A model generated the notes under the pieces. That model made no database searches. It was given only the letters and a program-made list of their open reading frames with translations, and was not told where the DNA came from. Shown here piece by piece: positions 15,001 through 22,203 of a stretch of 22,203 bases of DNA. The translations under genes and the position numbers were made by a program. Numbering within the stretch: position 1 is the first letter of the stretch; each line of letters begins with the position of its first letter. This stretch comes from a virus. The stretch is from positions 1 through 22,203 of the IMG/VR virus record IMGVR_UViG_3300044623_000001; one strand, written 5' to 3'.

Positions 15001-17573
15001 ATAAACGCAGCCACACGGTTAAACGCAGCACGAATACCGGCTTCTTTAATTGGACCGGCTTCAGCCTTGGAAGCAAGAACTTCTTCCACTGCCTGTGCAT
15101 TGCTCATGCCGGGGGTTTTGATCGCATCCGCCGCAGCGCGAGTAGCTGGGTTGGTGTCGTAGATGTCGTTCAGGATGTCGTTGAGTCGGGTACGGAACTT
15201 CTGCCGCAACCCGAAATGCCCAAAACTTTCATGCAGAACGGTGGCGTGAACATCGGCTTTGTCAGTGGCGCGGCTGGCAATAACGTAGGTCTTACCTTCA
15301 TGGTAAAAACCTTTGTCGTCAGGGTTTACCTTCACACCTTTAGGAATGCGTGTGTCGTTCTCGTTATCAAGAACAACAACTTCCGGTGCGTTGGTCCAGC
15401 CTTGAATTGACTCAGACGCGGCTTGCTCAACATCCTGTCGTGCCATGACAGGAGACGGCGGCACTACACCACGACGGCGCGGGGGCAGTGAACTAATTGA
15501 TGGCTGTTCTTGTGTGGTAGTTACAGTGCTGATATCGCCTAATGGAGGCTCGACCCGTCCTTCTCTTTCAGCAACATCAACAGCAGTTCGTGGAGCAGTC
15601 CCCAATCCCTCACTTGCAACTCCTGCAACTTCTGGTCTAGTGGGTTCTGGTCCCGGTAAAGGCAGTTCAGCGCTTCTTCCAACTGCTCCAGCGACAGTTG
15701 GCTCAACAGGTCTTGATGTTGTTTCAACGGTTGCACTGGGAGCCTCCTGACGTTGCCCCATCGTGATTGTACGCTTGCCATTCTTCGGAGCCGTAACGAC
15801 ACCTTCAAGCTCCATACGTCTAAGAAGTTCAGTCGCCTTCGCCAAATTGACGTTAAGGGCGCGTTGAATGGTAGCGACACTAGGCACACCACTCTGAAGA
15901 ACCGCATCTACAGCCTGTCGGTAAATAGGGTCTTCAACATCAGTGGGTTCGATAGGCAGGGCCGCTTGAGCACCCGCAGTTTGCGGGATTGGAGCAACCG
16001 CAGCGGTCGGCGTTGTTAACGTAACCGGCTGGCCTTTCGGTAGGGTCTCTGCACCGGGGACGTTAATTGCTTCAGCCAGAGCCTTATCAACCTGAACCGT
16101 AGGTTGCGTAGCCGTCACTGTGGCGGCTGGCGTTTCAATTAACTGCTGCTGAGCATCCGCAGTTTGCGGAATCGGTGCGACCGGTGTAGCCGGAGTCGTA
16201 ACTGTCGGTGTACCCGACAGTTCTTGAAGTCTTAGACGATAGAACGGAATGGCTTCTTGCAAAGCTTCGGCGCGAGCCATGAGTCTTTGCTCAGCATCAA
16301 GCGGTTCAACGCCCATTAAACGGGCGTCTCTCTCCATGCCTTCTGGATCAGCAAGGCTTTCTGACAAGTTAGCAAGATACATCTCCGCATTTCGCAGAGT
16401 TTCAGCAGCTTCTTTAGGCGTGCTTATGCTACGTAATTCACCGCGCAAAGCAGGGGGCGCATCGTCAATCGACGACGGCAACGGAGGCGGAGGAGTCTTA
16501 GCCGCTTCCTCTTCTTCCTTCTTTATTGCGTCGGCTTCTTCTTGAGTTTCCTGCGTTAAGTCACCGGCAGGTTCAGCCCGAGCAACTTGCGTTCGTGCAG
16601 CGGCTCTATCAACGACTCGACCCACGCCACCAAGCGGAGCCATAAGGCTAGTACGGTATCCAACCTCAAGATACTCTTGTACAGCGTCGTTATCGGCAAC
16701 TGATAGACCGGCTTGAGCACGTTCAAGTGCTTGTTGAACAACTTCAAACGGAACTTCAGCAGCTACACCTACGGCGGTGCCTTTGGCTACAGTTTTAGCA
16801 AGACCTTCTCGTGCTAGTTTCTCTGCCTTCTTAGCAGACTCTTCAGTGCCTTCGGCTAAGAGTTCATCAATCTTCTTACCCGCTTCACCAAAAAGTTTTT
16901 TGCGGAGGACGCGACCAAGAATTAAAGCTTGGCTTGCTACGTCGAGCGCAGCTTGTGGTACAGCGGCGGCAGCGGCGGCTGTGCGGGAGATATCAACATC
17001 ACGACCTGCGGCGATGTCTTCTTCGGCTTGGCGCTGAATGTTTGCGCCGTACTGCTGCATGAAGGACGGAGTGACAGCGCCGGTAATACCGCCAACTAAC
17101 GCAGTTACAGGTGCAGCGGGACCGCCAACCATAGCACCAAGAGCAGAACCTGCTTTAGCACCTGCTATCGTAAGTCCCATTTGAGGAAGTTGTTCAGCAA
17201 CAGCTTCGGGGATACTTCCAACAGCTTCGCCAGCAGCGCCTAATGCACCGCGCTCTTCGTAGGCTTTCTTAGCCGCCTCAAGAGTTGGGCCTTCGCCATA
17301 CTTCTCAGAAATGATTCGGCTACGTTCGGCGGCTTCAAGCGCGGCTTTTTCTGCATCAGCTAAAGATTCACCAGCCGTTTTTACGGTTGAGGCCATCGAC
17401 TTAAGGCCGCGCATAAACCCAGCGCCAACACCACCTTTGTCTTCTTCAGTCTGCCGTCTTTGTTCTTCTTGTACCGCTTGTCTGTACGCAGCAGCGACCG
17501 TCTCGAATTCCCGAGAACCTTTTTTGTCTTTGTTACGTACAATCCACGCCGCGTACTCGTCAGCCGTTGCCAC
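12033..17573 (-). CDS. Giant internal virion / polyvalent protein with FtsK-gamma-like and HE-x3-H motifs
   Basis: 1846 residues with a GTG start (17571-17573), 2 bases after the upstream stop and with GGGGG nearby. Residues 5-35 (AAWIVRNKDKKGSREFETVA) match a short N-terminal motif I associate with large phage internal proteins. A Gly/Ala hydrophobic stretch at ~128-168 could insert in membranes. Residues ~350-760 are Pro/Thr/Ala-rich linkers containing a winged helix (548-605) very like the gamma domain of FtsK. At 781-788, HESFGHFG is an HE-x3-H-x-G motif seen in phage polyvalent zincin-like domains. The remaining ~1000 residues are helical, with hydrophobic patches near ~1300-1335 and ~1560-1600 and a KVALTFKRFARAMYAL segment near 1505-1525, resembling LPD38-type ejection proteins. 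It is probably injected with the genome. The large-virion-protein call is strong; domain functions are inferred. Confidence 0.82.
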   Translation of the reverse strand: MATADEYAAWIVRNKDKKGSREFETVAAAYRQAVQEEQRRQTEEDKGGVGAGFMRGLKSMASTVKTAGESLADAEKAALEAAERSRIISEKYGEGPTLEAAKKAYEERGALGAAGEAVGSIPEAVAEQLPQMGLTIAGAKAGSALGAMVGGPAAPVTALVGGITGAVTPSFMQQYGANIQRQAEEDIAAGRDVDISRTAAAAAAVPQAALDVASQALILGRVLRKKLFGEAGKKIDELLAEGTEESAKKAEKLAREGLAKTVAKGTAVGVAAEVPFEVVQQALERAQAGLSVADNDAVQEYLEVGYRTSLMAPLGGVGRVVDRAAARTQVARAEPAGDLTQETQEEADAIKKEEEEAAKTPPPPLPSSIDDAPPALRGELRSISTPKEAAETLRNAEMYLANLSESLADPEGMERDARLMGVEPLDAEQRLMARAEALQEAIPFYRLRLQELSGTPTVTTPATPVAPIPQTADAQQQLIETPAATVTATQPTVQVDKALAEAINVPGAETLPKGQPVTLTTPTAAVAPIPQTAGAQAALPIEPTDVEDPIYRQAVDAVLQSGVPSVATIQRALNVNLAKATELLRRMELEGVVTAPKNGKRTITMGQRQEAPSATVETTSRPVEPTVAGAVGRSAELPLPGPEPTRPEVAGVASEGLGTAPRTAVDVAEREGRVEPPLGDISTVTTTQEQPSISSLPPRRRGVVPPSPVMARQDVEQAASESIQGWTNAPEVVVLDNENDTRIPKGVKVNPDDKGFYHEGKTYVIASRATDKADVHATVLHESFGHFGLRQKFRTRLNDILNDIYDTNPATRAAADAIKTPGMSNAQAVEEVLASKAEAGPIKEAGIRAAFNRVAAFIRRAARAMGIKFAYSNNDVAQVMRLAQEKVTTGKREVVGLKSVAAAKRKERNLLNSSAQKLQDLKIMSPELAETALAFAEGLSDKLRPAYLQLRTMRELEDIFGKIVPAIRGLTRVATERAVKLREMRGDINNNVTKWNDVLSDKKYKGVIQKFYRIALESTETQTDFRRTIKLKNGTVVPNKDYNSLDKLTAEFESLPQPLKDVYFDMLDAYRQMSDRYIELITKNLPPTAANLIRKEIESRRIKIYLPLYRDGDYWIRYQDRNGETVVESFTSRKARLFAIRDLVKAGINRSSIQQYSKIEDAFEAPGMGSFGFFGKVNEEIDKYYKDQFGPRAQIPAELKQTLYKLFLDTIPASSVRQQFRKREGYKGAKKDLLNVYAIVASRMANQLTNLEYAPQIDEATKLVEEDVAKDGSMTALQLGNELKVRLNFLRDPSNSSLVNRFVFMSYADFILGNMSSAVANTTNLPMIVYPMLGGEYGYGKAKTAMEDAIAMYFQGGWDDDGKAGKPRKFPEADRTAFDPASIPPNSPLGRLFEEAVKQGAIKHSVGYDIMEARDRGATLSDYSGMLNYTKQFLGWTFQNTERFNREVTLIAAFRLEMEKKRAQGLTGRAVEKEAINKAIRLADEANGETLTELSPRIFQTGVLKVALTFKRFARAMYALQVRLLRDALEGSKTDTTGMSPQEKAEAEAADREFRKVAIKQWVGTVGGAFTFAGIQGLPFYGLATGLSAMASAVSAAMFGEADDEITDAEEDLKQDVGLGAFRGPVNQIFGIDMAARTGFNGMFWRDDPRRLDEIGLELFAIEQFLGPAYASIRSRTEAVKEWYEDGYSDRVLEKLLPIAARNFAKAWRYYSDGVLTRDGKQITEDLDAYEIFMQAFGFTPTQVSEATARAGARKEIVDSVIERRQALFKDAYSAWSQGDQEGYEEALQDISKWNKTKTAAEFDAKINWDELEQSFRQRSKAAEEAVDGISIPKRYREGAINRVKE
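15976..16185 (-). repeat. Imperfect internal duplication in the linker of the giant virion protein
   Basis: Two copies of a Pro/Ala-rich stretch reading PVAPIPQTADAQQQL and AVAPIPQTAGAQAAL lie about 60 residues apart. At DNA level CGCAGTTTGCGG is shared, near 15978-15989 and 16159-16170. It is a low-complexity linker duplication, not a mobile element. Confidence 0.6.
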
Positions 17574-17575
17574 GA

Positions 17576-18985
17576 TTAACCCCCGGCAGCAAGAACGGCG
17601 TCCGCTTCGTCTCGAATACTACTGTTCGCAGCGGGAGCGCCACCTTGAGGCTGTGCTTGAGTTACGTCAATAGGAGCCGCACCAGTTTTAGGTTTAGCTG
17701 CAATAAGTGACTTGGTGACTCTATCTACTTCAGCGTTTGCACGATTAAGTTCTTGCTGCATTGCGGCTTTCTTAGCCGGGTCGGTTTCTTTAGCGATAGA
17801 TTCCGTCAGCGTTCCAACACGGGCTAATGCACCGCCAAGCACGTAGTCAGTCGAAGTACCGCGACCGGCCTCGACTCTCGCCTGCGCTTCTCTAACAGCG
17901 ATCTGTGTACCGCGATCATACTCAGCCAGAGCCATACGAGATGCTGCTTCAAACCCAGCCAACGCCGTGCGGTATTGATACTCCAATGCAACATTTTCGC
18001 GTTGAGCTTGACGATCATTAAGCGTCTTTTCTGCCGTTTCCAACTTAGTTTCAAGTTGATTAACGCGGTTCATGGCAGTTGTGGTGCGAGTTGTTCTAGC
18101 AGTTTCTTTAGCCTTAGTCAGATTAATAGCTGCTTTCTCACGTTCATTACGGGCAGCGCGAATCTCTTTTTCAAGGTCACGCTCACGAGTAACAGCCGCA
18201 CTACGTGCTTTCGCCATTGCCTCCAACGCGCTACGAGACTTAGTGGCGTAACCTGCGATATCGGCAGCTTCCTGACGGCGTAAATTGCCCCGGTCAGCCT
18301 CCAACTCTTCAAGCGAACGCTTTTCCTGCCGCTTCAATAAATCCGCTTCTTCCTGAAGCGACTTGGCGTACTCGCCAATACCTTGCTCTTTCTCAATTCC
18401 TTCCAGTTCTTCTTCCTGCTTCTTAAACGCCGGGACATAACCTTGTCCCATGATGTTTGCGAAGTAATCGTAAATCTGTTGATCCGAGCGCGGCTTCGGC
18501 AAGTTCGCCGCCACGATAGGCGGAGTGGACGCACTGACGCCACCTTGATCAAACGCCACGATGCCGCCACCGGCAAAGCCCTGCGGATTCTCCATCCTGC
18601 CAGCATCAAGCGAGGCAAGACCACTTGCTTGCGGAGCCATTTGAGGAGCCGTCATTTGCGGAGACATCATGGGTTGAGTAGCAATCTGTGGTGCAGTTTG
18701 GGTAGGTTGCATTTGAAACCCGCCCAGTCCACCAGCACGTGCTTGCGCCGCCATGTTAATTTGATCTCGCACAGTCCCAGTTTGCATAGGACGAGTTTCA
18801 GGCTGCTTTAATTGCTCAAACTGACGCAGCATGGCAGAGAGATCAACAAGCGGAGCAATGCCCTGCTGAGCCATGCTCTTCACATAAGTCATGGCTTGAT
18901 CCATCGGCATACCTTTAGCCATCGCGCCATGAAGCGAAGTCAGCATCGTTCGCACAAGCGGGTTAAGCGGAGTGATAGCCATCAT
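17576..18985 (-). CDS. Virion-associated coiled-coil protein
   Basis: 469 residues, not recognised as a named family. Residues 1-60 are helical (PLNPLVRTMLTSLHGAM). Residues 80-130 are Met/Gln/Pro/Ala-rich and disordered. GFAGGGIVAFDQGG at 136-149 is a Gly-rich motif that recurs in structural and injection proteins of environmental phages. From ~185 to ~420 runs a long charged heptad-like coiled coil (KKQEEELEGIEKE, LLKRQEKRSLEELEADRGNLRRQEAADI), followed by a disordered Pro/Ala tail. The start is preceded by GGAGG. Two ATG codons in a row (18985 and 18982) are possible, and the second has the better spacing. It overlaps the stop of the upstream gene as ATGA. Its place between a Gln-rich virion protein and the giant internal protein suggests an internal core or DNA-ejection component. 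Confidence 0.75.
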   Translation of the reverse strand: MMAITPLNPLVRTMLTSLHGAMAKGMPMDQAMTYVKSMAQQGIAPLVDLSAMLRQFEQLKQPETRPMQTGTVRDQINMAAQARAGGLGGFQMQPTQTAPQIATQPMMSPQMTAPQMAPQASGLASLDAGRMENPQGFAGGGIVAFDQGGVSASTPPIVAANLPKPRSDQQIYDYFANIMGQGYVPAFKKQEEELEGIEKEQGIGEYAKSLQEEADLLKRQEKRSLEELEADRGNLRRQEAADIAGYATKSRSALEAMAKARSAAVTRERDLEKEIRAARNEREKAAINLTKAKETARTTRTTTAMNRVNQLETKLETAEKTLNDRQAQRENVALEYQYRTALAGFEAASRMALAEYDRGTQIAVREAQARVEAGRGTSTDYVLGGALARVGTLTESIAKETDPAKKAAMQQELNRANAEVDRVTKSLIAAKPKTGAAPIDVTQAQPQGGAPAANSSIRDEADAVLAAGG

Positions 18986-20007
18986 CGACCTCCGAAGAGC
19001 GTATTGATACCACCGCCGCTACCCAAGATACCGCCAATCATGCCAAGGGTGCTGGACGGTTCGTAGATACTTGTAGTCTTATCCGTTGACGGGATACCAC
19101 GAATCAAGTTCGACATGAACTCCAACTGCTTGTACGGATACTGCATCTCGTCAATGAAGCGTTGGTAGTCCGACGCAAGCATCTGCTGCTTGAGCGCCTG
19201 TTGTTGGGCACCGGCACCGAGTTGAGCACCGAGGATGCCTGACTGCTGTTGATATTGCTGCTGACCCAACTGACCAAGCTGCCCGGCAGCGGCCAACTGT
19301 TGTTGAAGACCTTGTAGACCAAGGCCAGCACCGAACTGACGGGACTGCTCACCCAACTGCGTACCAGCCAGACCATACTGAGCGCGAGTTGCAGCATCAG
19401 CCATCGCCTGTTGAGTTGCTTGTTGGTAGGCGTTTTGAAGGCCTGTTGCTTGGATATTCTGCAACTGCTCATTCAGACCACGACGAGCTTCAGACTGCAT
19501 CAATGCTTCACGAGTACCGCCTTTAGCACCAGCACGGGCCGCAGCCGCCGCCATACCCGGAAGTTGACGACCGTAGTCCTGAATTGCCTGTTTCTTTTGC
19601 TGCTCAACTACGCCCTGCATGTACGGGGACATGTAGGGATCAAGACCGCCTTGTTGCATATACGGCGACTGGTAATACTGTCGCTGACGAAGAGGGCGAT
19701 ATTTAGCAAGGTCCTGCGCTTGAAGCGCGGCTAGACCCGTGAAGCCAGTTGCTTGAGAGGTCTGCGGAGAGACCTGCATACGAGCAAGGTCATTATATGC
19801 TTGCTCTTGAAGTGGGCTTGGTCGAGCAACAAGTTCGCCCTGATAAGGCTGAAAGCCAGATTCAAGTCTGCCTGTAGCTGGATTTAATTTCGGGTACGTC
19901 AGCGCCGCGCCAAAGCCAAGCAAGTCAGTGGCGTACTTCTGTGCCCACGAGGGGATATTAGAAGTGACGGTTTCTTGTTGGGTAGGCGTCGTGGTTGTAG
20001 TTGCCAT
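18982..20007 (-). CDS. Gln/Ala-rich virion protein of unknown function
   Basis: 341 residues, not named. The N-terminus is Thr-rich, followed by SWAQKYATDLLGFGAAL and YPKLNPATGRLESGFQPY. Repetitive Tyr/Pro segments follow (YYQSPYMQQGG, DPYMSPYMQGVVEQQKK), then a long Ala/Gln/Leu-rich helix (roughly 140-275) and a conserved-looking end, YQRFIDEMQYPYKQLEFMSNLIRG. The Gly-rich C-terminus has GMIGGILGSGGG, a possible membrane-active or flexible tip. The composition is typical of phage internal or tail-tube proteins that pack as helical bundles. The start has CGGAGA about 6 bases upstream. It lies 12 bases after the collagen-like gene and overlaps the coiled-coil gene, so all are one transcript. 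A structural role is likely from context; no enzymatic motif is seen. Confidence 0.75.
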   Translation of the reverse strand: MATTTTTPTQQETVTSNIPSWAQKYATDLLGFGAALTYPKLNPATGRLESGFQPYQGELVARPSPLQEQAYNDLARMQVSPQTSQATGFTGLAALQAQDLAKYRPLRQRQYYQSPYMQQGGLDPYMSPYMQGVVEQQKKQAIQDYGRQLPGMAAAAARAGAKGGTREALMQSEARRGLNEQLQNIQATGLQNAYQQATQQAMADAATRAQYGLAGTQLGEQSRQFGAGLGLQGLQQQLAAAGQLGQLGQQQYQQQSGILGAQLGAGAQQQALKQQMLASDYQRFIDEMQYPYKQLEFMSNLIRGIPSTDKTTSIYEPSSTLGMIGGILGSGGGINTLFGGR

Positions 20008-20019
20008 GTTCGTCTCCGA

Positions 20020-22203
20020 TTATCTCGGTAAATATTTGTCTACTTTGACTGCCGGAGCCTGTTTGGACTTACCCGTTCGTGCCTTACGAATCCGCGCCAT
20101 CATTTGATACAGCTTCTTCGCACCGGCTTCAGTCGAGCCATTACCTAAGTGAGAGACCACATCAGCCGGGATTACAAATTCTCCGTCTGCCAACGCCGCT
20201 CTCTGGACCCCCTTACCCCGGATGACAGCAGGAATATCATCAGACATGCCGTCACCCGCTCCACGCAAGAGCTTACCACCAGCGCGGTATTCAGGCATCA
20301 CGGGCAAACCGCCTTGAGCAAACCCGAAGTTGTATCCGTCAGCAGGGTTTACCGCTGCTCCTTGCGGAGTGCGAGTCAACGAGGCAATACCGCCAGTTTG
20401 ATACTTCTTACGCTTTTTCTTCACGATGCCTCCGGAGGCTTTGCCTTCTTCACTATCTTTACCCATGCATCCATACAGGTATTCCATGTAAGTCGCTGGG
20501 CGTGGGCGACCTGCATCATCAAAGCAAATAGTAACGCCTTGGAATGGAACGCATCGGTTGAGAGTTAAATCAAAATATTCGCCCATCCCGCACTGCGGCT
20601 GATCTTCTGGCGGCGTAATAACTACGTCGTCTTCTCCACGCCCACTGCACGGGTAATCACCGTTGTAAGCACGAGTATAAGTTGAGTTGTCAGGGCACGT
20701 GCCGTAGCACATACCATCCTGTTCAACTTCGTCCTCGCGGCATTTCGGTTGTTCCTTATCTTTTTCTTCGTCAGGCTTTACGCACGGATTTAGCCCCGCA
20801 CTAGCACGGTCAGGATCATAGGTTTCGCCTTCCTGACAGACTTGGAAACACTGTCCTTCAAACGAAACCTCATGCGGCCCACACTCCGGTTGCGGAGGAC
20901 TCGGCGGCGGAGGCGGCGGTACCGGTGGCTGCGGCGGCTGCGGTGGACTTGGCGGCTCCGGAGGTGACGGAGGCGGCGGCTGCGGTGGACTTGGCGGCTC
21001 CGGAGGTCCCGGAGGTCCCGGAGGTCCCGGAGGTCCCGGAGGACTCGGCGGTGGCGGAGGTGGTGTTGGCGGTTCCGGTGGCGGCGGTGGCACATCCGGG
21101 CAACGCTCTCCCAGATCAGGAAAAATAACAGACCCGTCGTCACACACCATTATCGGTGGCGGCGGAGGCGGCACCGGGGGCGGCGGAGGTGGAGGCGGAG
21201 TCGGAGGACTCGGCGGCGGAGGCGGAGGCGTTGGAGGTTGTGGTGGCGGCGGAGCCGTACCAGTTGATACGCAACGGTCTAAGTTTGGGTCCCAAACATG
21301 CCCCGGACCATACGCTGCCTCACAAGCTTTGTTTGGATCATCTGGAACATAACGACGGTCACGCCGACCGTTCATGTACTTAATCCAATCAAAATATTCC
21401 TGCCAAAGCTTTGTTTTAAGCTCTGGATCAGTTTCTTGCTCTGCCGCTCGTCGTAAACGACGCGCAACTACCTCGTCATCTTCACCGGGACCCGGCGGTT
21501 CTGGCGGGGGAGGCGGAGGCGGCGGTGGCTGCGACGGTGCATCTGGGCAACGCTGCCCTAATTCGGGATAAATAATAGACCCGTCCGAACAAACCTGAAC
21601 TAAAGGCCCCGGCGGAGTCGGAGGACCCGGCGGCGGAGGTGGCGTTGGTGGTTGCGGAGGTGGCGGCACCGGGGGCGGCGGCGTTGGGGGCGGCGGCGGT
21701 GGTACCTCTGGGCAACGCTCTCCCAGATCAGGAAAAATAACAGACCCGTCGTCACAGACCACTATCGGAGGAAGTGGCGGTGGAGGCGGAGGCGGCACCG
21801 GGGGTGGCGGTGGCGTTGGAGGCGGAGGCGGCACGGGGGGTGGCGGTGGCGTCGGAGGCGGAGGTGGCGTTGGGGGCGGAGGCGGTGGTACCTCTGGGCA
21901 ACGCTCTCCCAGATCAGGATAAATGATAGACCCATCGTCACACACCACCATTGGAGGTGGTGGCGGAGGCGGCACCGGGGGTGGCGGTGGCGTTGGGGGC
22001 GGAGGCACAGGCGGTCCCGGAGGTCCCGGAGGTCCCGGAGGCACAGGCGGTCCCGGAGGTCCCGGAGGTCCCGGAGGTCCCGGAGGTCCCGGAGGTCCCG
22101 GAGGTCCCGGAGGTCCCGGAGGCACAGGCGGTCCCGGAGGTCCCGGAGGTCCCGGAGGTCCCGGAGGTCCCGGAGGTCCCGGAGGTCCCGGAGGTCCCGG
22201 AGG
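20020..22203 (-). CDS. Collagen-like, polyproline and Cys-cassette virion protein (5' end outside window)
   Basis: 727 residues visible. The frame stays open to the right edge, so the start is missing; a GTG at 22123-22125 is an internal Val codon. Visible order: uninterrupted PPG triplets (8+, 8 and 3 units, separated by PPV); polyproline spacers; four 15-residue cassettes of the form [15 protein letters not shown] (near 83-104, 145-163, 200-221, 349-370); a short PPG run; a Cys-rich zone (~439-559) with [12 protein letters not shown] and [16 protein letters not shown] repeats; and a C-terminal module with [31 protein letters not shown] and [14 protein letters not shown] (~645-727), which I recognise from many phage structural proteins. 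The Pro/Gly part should form collagen triple helix or polyproline-II rods. It is probably a fibre, spike or head decoration anchored by the C-terminal module. Attachment to host or surfaces is inferred. Confidence 0.82.
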   Translation of the reverse strand, partial: PPGPPGPPGPPGPPGPPGPPGPPGPPVPPGPPGPPGPPGPPGPPGPPGPPGPPVPPGPPGPPGPPVPPPPTPPPPPVPPPPPPPMVVCDDGSIIYPDLGERCPEVPPPPPPTPPPPPTPPPPPVPPPPPTPPPPPVPPPPPPPLPPIVVCDDGSVIFPDLGERCPEVPPPPPPTPPPPVPPPPQPPTPPPPPGPPTPPGPLVQVCSDGSIIYPELGQRCPDAPSQPPPPPPPPPEPPGPGEDDEVVARRLRRAAEQETDPELKTKLWQEYFDWIKYMNGRRDRRYVPDDPNKACEAAYGPGHVWDPNLDRCVSTGTAPPPPQPPTPPPPPPSPPTPPPPPPPPVPPPPPPIMVCDDGSVIFPDLGERCPDVPPPPPEPPTPPPPPPSPPGPPGPPGPPGPPEPPSPPQPPPPSPPEPPSPPQPPQPPVPPPPPPSPPQPECGPHEVSFEGQCFQVCQEGETYDPDRASAGLNPCVKPDEEKDKEQPKCREDEVEQDGMCYGTCPDNSTYTRAYNGDYPCSGRGEDDVVITPPEDQPQCGMGEYFDLTLNRCVPFQGVTICFDDAGRPRPATYMEYLYGCMGKDSEEGKASGGIVKKKRKKYQTGGIASLTRTPQGAAVNPADGYNFGFAQGGLPVMPEYRAGGKLLRGAGDGMSDDIPAVIRGKGVQRAALADGEFVIPADVVSHLGNGSTEAGAKKLYQMMARIRKARTGKSKQAPAVKVDKYLPR
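21005..21040 (-). repeat. Internal four-unit copy of the 9-bp PPG repeat
   Basis: Four perfect GGTCCCGGA units, identical to those at the right edge but about 1 kb away, encode [12 protein letters not shown] between polyproline spacers. Identical DNA at a distance suggests recent duplication or gene conversion within the gene. Confidence 0.93.
21092..21954 (-). repeat. Four dispersed copies of a two-Cys cassette
   Basis: Copies lie near 21092-21155, 21540-21604, 21713-21768 and 21890-21954. The 21092 and 21713 copies are nearly identical at DNA level over about 50 bases (GGGCAACGCTCTCCCAGATC and on). The 21890 copy differs slightly, and the 21540 copy is the most diverged. Each encodes C-x13-C flanked by polyproline, consistent with duplication of one exchangeable module. 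Confidence 0.9.
22013..22203 (-). repeat. 9-bp tandem array encoding Pro-Pro-Gly
   Basis: Perfect copies of GGTCCCGGA (plus strand) lie in three blocks: 3 units (22013-22039), 8 units (22049-22120) and at least 8 units (22130 to the edge). They are separated by the same 9-base variant GGCACAGGC at 22040-22048 and 22121-22129, which turns PPG into PPV. The period keeps the reading frame. The array leaves the window, so its true length is unknown. Confidence 0.95.

Noticed and set aside
20925-21571. Ala/Val/Glu-rich and Gly-rich reading frames on the plus strand opposite the collagen-like gene
   Set aside because: They are mirror readings of the triplet repeats, without ribosome sites or family features.
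22123-22125. GTG as the start of the collagen-like gene
   Set aside because: It is the Val codon of a PPV unit inside the repeat; the frame stays open to the window edge, so the gene is truncated there.
22013-22203. CRISPR array
   Set aside because: Units are 9 bases with no spacers and are in frame with a coding sequence.
20020-22203. Diversity-generating retroelement target
   Set aside because: No reverse transcriptase, template repeat or adenine-biased variable region is visible; variation here is tandem repeats.

Overview
This window looks like part of the genome of an uncultured tailed bacteriophage (Caudoviricetes), probably short-tailed and aquatic. The grounds are a compact, overlapping gene layout, a phage-type family A DNA polymerase with SNF2-like helicase, PrimPol-helicase and small accessory genes, 2-oxoglutarate oxygenases of the kind common in aquatic phages, and very large Ala/Gln/Pro-rich virion proteins. 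No integrase, lysis, terminase, portal or capsid gene, tRNA gene or host marker is visible, so host and lifestyle stay open. The longest stretch without a gene is 161 bases (5640-5800).

Positions 1-12032 form a plus-strand early/replication block of 16 genes, mostly joined by ATGA, GTGA or TAATG overlaps. In order: the 3' part of a 2OG-Fe(II) oxygenase, two small genes that overlap heavily, a second 2OG-Fe(II) oxygenase resembling prolyl 4-hydroxylases, a DUF6065-like protein, two unknowns, a family A DNA polymerase with 3'-5' exonuclease, a Cas4/RecB-like PD-(D/E)XK nuclease with a probable Fe-S cluster, and an HNH-like small protein. A strongly structured 161-base gap follows. Then come a SNF2-like helicase, an unknown, a Cys4 protein that may bind ssDNA, a helix-turn-helix regulator, a strong rho-independent terminator, a PrimPol/DUF927 primase-helicase and a small conserved-looking protein.

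Positions 12033-22203 form a minus-strand virion block. Reading in the direction of transcription (right to left), it starts with a gene cut by the right edge of the window. That gene encodes a collagen-like, polyproline and Cys-cassette protein with a phage C-terminal module. Next come a Gln/Ala-rich protein, a coiled-coil protein and a 1846-residue internal-virion or 'polyvalent' protein. The last carries an FtsK-gamma-like winged helix, an HE-x3-H zinc-peptidase-like motif and a C-terminal region like those of DNA-ejection proteins. The two blocks meet tail to tail with no spacing.

The replication genes form a coherent set: priming and unwinding, synthesis and proofreading, end processing, remodelling and ssDNA handling. 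The most provocative link is between the two hydroxylase-like oxygenases and the virion protein built of Pro-Pro-Gly and polyproline tracts. The phage may hydroxylate its own collagen-like fibre. This is an inference, not something the sequence proves.
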